A stretch of DNA of 6,963 nt from Synechococcales cyanobacterium PMM_0003 (lineage in GTDB: Bacteria > Cyanobacteriota > Cyanobacteriia > Pseudanabaenales > Pseudanabaenaceae), in contig CASBRC010000370.1 of the NCBI GenBank assembly GCA_949128015.1, positions 1 through 6,963 on the forward strand, read 5' to 3'. Below, piece after piece: positions 6,777 to 6,963 of this stretch. The position numbers and the translations under genes were made by a program. Numbering within the stretch: position 1 is the first letter of the stretch; each line of letters starts with the position of its first letter. The notes under the pieces are model-generated. The model was given only the letters and a program-made list of their open reading frames with translations, did no database searches and had not been told where the DNA came from.

Positions 6777-6792
6777 ATAAGGATCATAAACC

Positions 6793-6881
6793 AAATAACT
6801 TATGCTTTTCCAAACCCAAATATGTTTCGGCGGGCGAAGCCCGCCGAAACATATTTGGGTTTGGAAAAGCATAAGTTATTT
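6793..6881. repeat. Inner GC-tipped palindrome, candidate bidirectional terminator/REP-like core
   Basis: Between the central loop and the single mismatch the arms are perfect for 43 bp. The tip reads GGCGGGCGAAGCCCGCC and the stem is AT-rich, the same design as the palindrome after purK but with a different stem sequence. It starts 17 bp after the stop of the membrane-protein gene, a natural place for a terminator-like hairpin. I infer that this inner part may be the original element and that the outer 81 bp was added by fold-back copying, real or artefactual. Confidence 0.55.
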
Positions 6882-6897
6882 CGTTTATGATCCTTAT

Positions 6898-6963
6898 CTA
6901 GACTGGTTGCTTGGGATAGTAAGGACGTTCATCTGTTAGCGGAGGGCGTAACCAAAATCTGAG
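6898..6963 (-). pseudogene. Mirror copy of the C-terminus of the DUF218-like gene, cut by the window edge
   Basis: Reading the minus strand from the window edge gives the last 21 residues of the neighbouring membrane protein, beginning LRFWLRPPL and ending YYPKQPV, then a TAG at 6900-6898. It is base-for-base identical to 6711-6776 in inverted orientation. It may be an assembly artefact or the end of a real second, convergent copy lying outside the window. Confidence 0.6.

Larger units (their letters stand above)
6711..6963. repeat. Giant inverted repeat, 125-nt arms with 3-nt loop, running to the window edge
   Basis: Arms 6711-6835 and 6839-6963 are centred on 6837 with a GAA loop at 6836-6838. 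Pairing holds at 124 of 125 positions; the only mismatch is C6792 opposite C6882. The left arm includes the last 21 sense codons and TAG of the membrane-protein gene. The right arm ends exactly at the last base of the window, so the full arm length is unknown. A contig-end fold-back artefact and a real inverted duplication are both possible. Confidence 0.95.

Overview
The window reads as cyanobacterial chromosome. The octamer GCGATCGC (HIP1, a cyanobacterial hallmark) recurs inside several genes, for example at 847-854, 952-959, 2922-2929, 3118-3125 and 3211-3218. The housekeeping proteins also resemble cyanobacterial orthologues. A Pseudanabaena-like filamentous cyanobacterium is my guess, but the genus cannot be settled from sequence alone.

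Left part (1-2760), all on the minus strand in transcription order: a decayed IS66-type transposase tail (about 2745-2593), a creatininase-family amidohydrolase (2577-1762), ruvB (1781-567), which overlaps it by 20 nt, and a small AT-rich gene (501-127). That small gene has a Cys-rich N-terminus and a GIY-YIG/T5orf172-like segment that stops abruptly. The first 126 bases hold no gene I can name.

Middle part (2811-5275): purK (+) starts behind a perfect TATAAT box and converges on lipA (-). The 343-bp gap between them is unusually structured. It holds a hairpin over the purK stop, a perfect 30-bp-arm palindrome with a GC tip, about 130 nt of unassigned sequence ending in a strong plus-strand intrinsic terminator, and a second palindrome facing lipA. 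The unassigned stretch is a candidate small RNA. 6S RNA is the leading idea because it is linked to purK in other cyanobacteria, but I could not confirm the fold. A hairpin plus T-run lies directly upstream of the lipA start on the lipA strand.

Right part (5457-6963): a four-helix membrane protein with a DUF218/YdcF/ElyC-like domain (+), followed by the most striking structure in the window. This is an inverted repeat with 125-nt arms and a 3-nt loop, running exactly to the window edge. Its arms include the last 21 sense codons and the stop of that gene, so a mirror copy of the gene end lies on the minus strand. It is either a fold-back artefact at a contig end or a real inverted duplication nucleated at a GC-tipped hairpin of the same design as the one after purK.

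Functionally the genes are mostly housekeeping (DNA repair, purine synthesis, lipoate synthesis, probable envelope function). The novelty lies in the palindromes, the candidate RNA, the lipA leader and the truncated nuclease-like gene.
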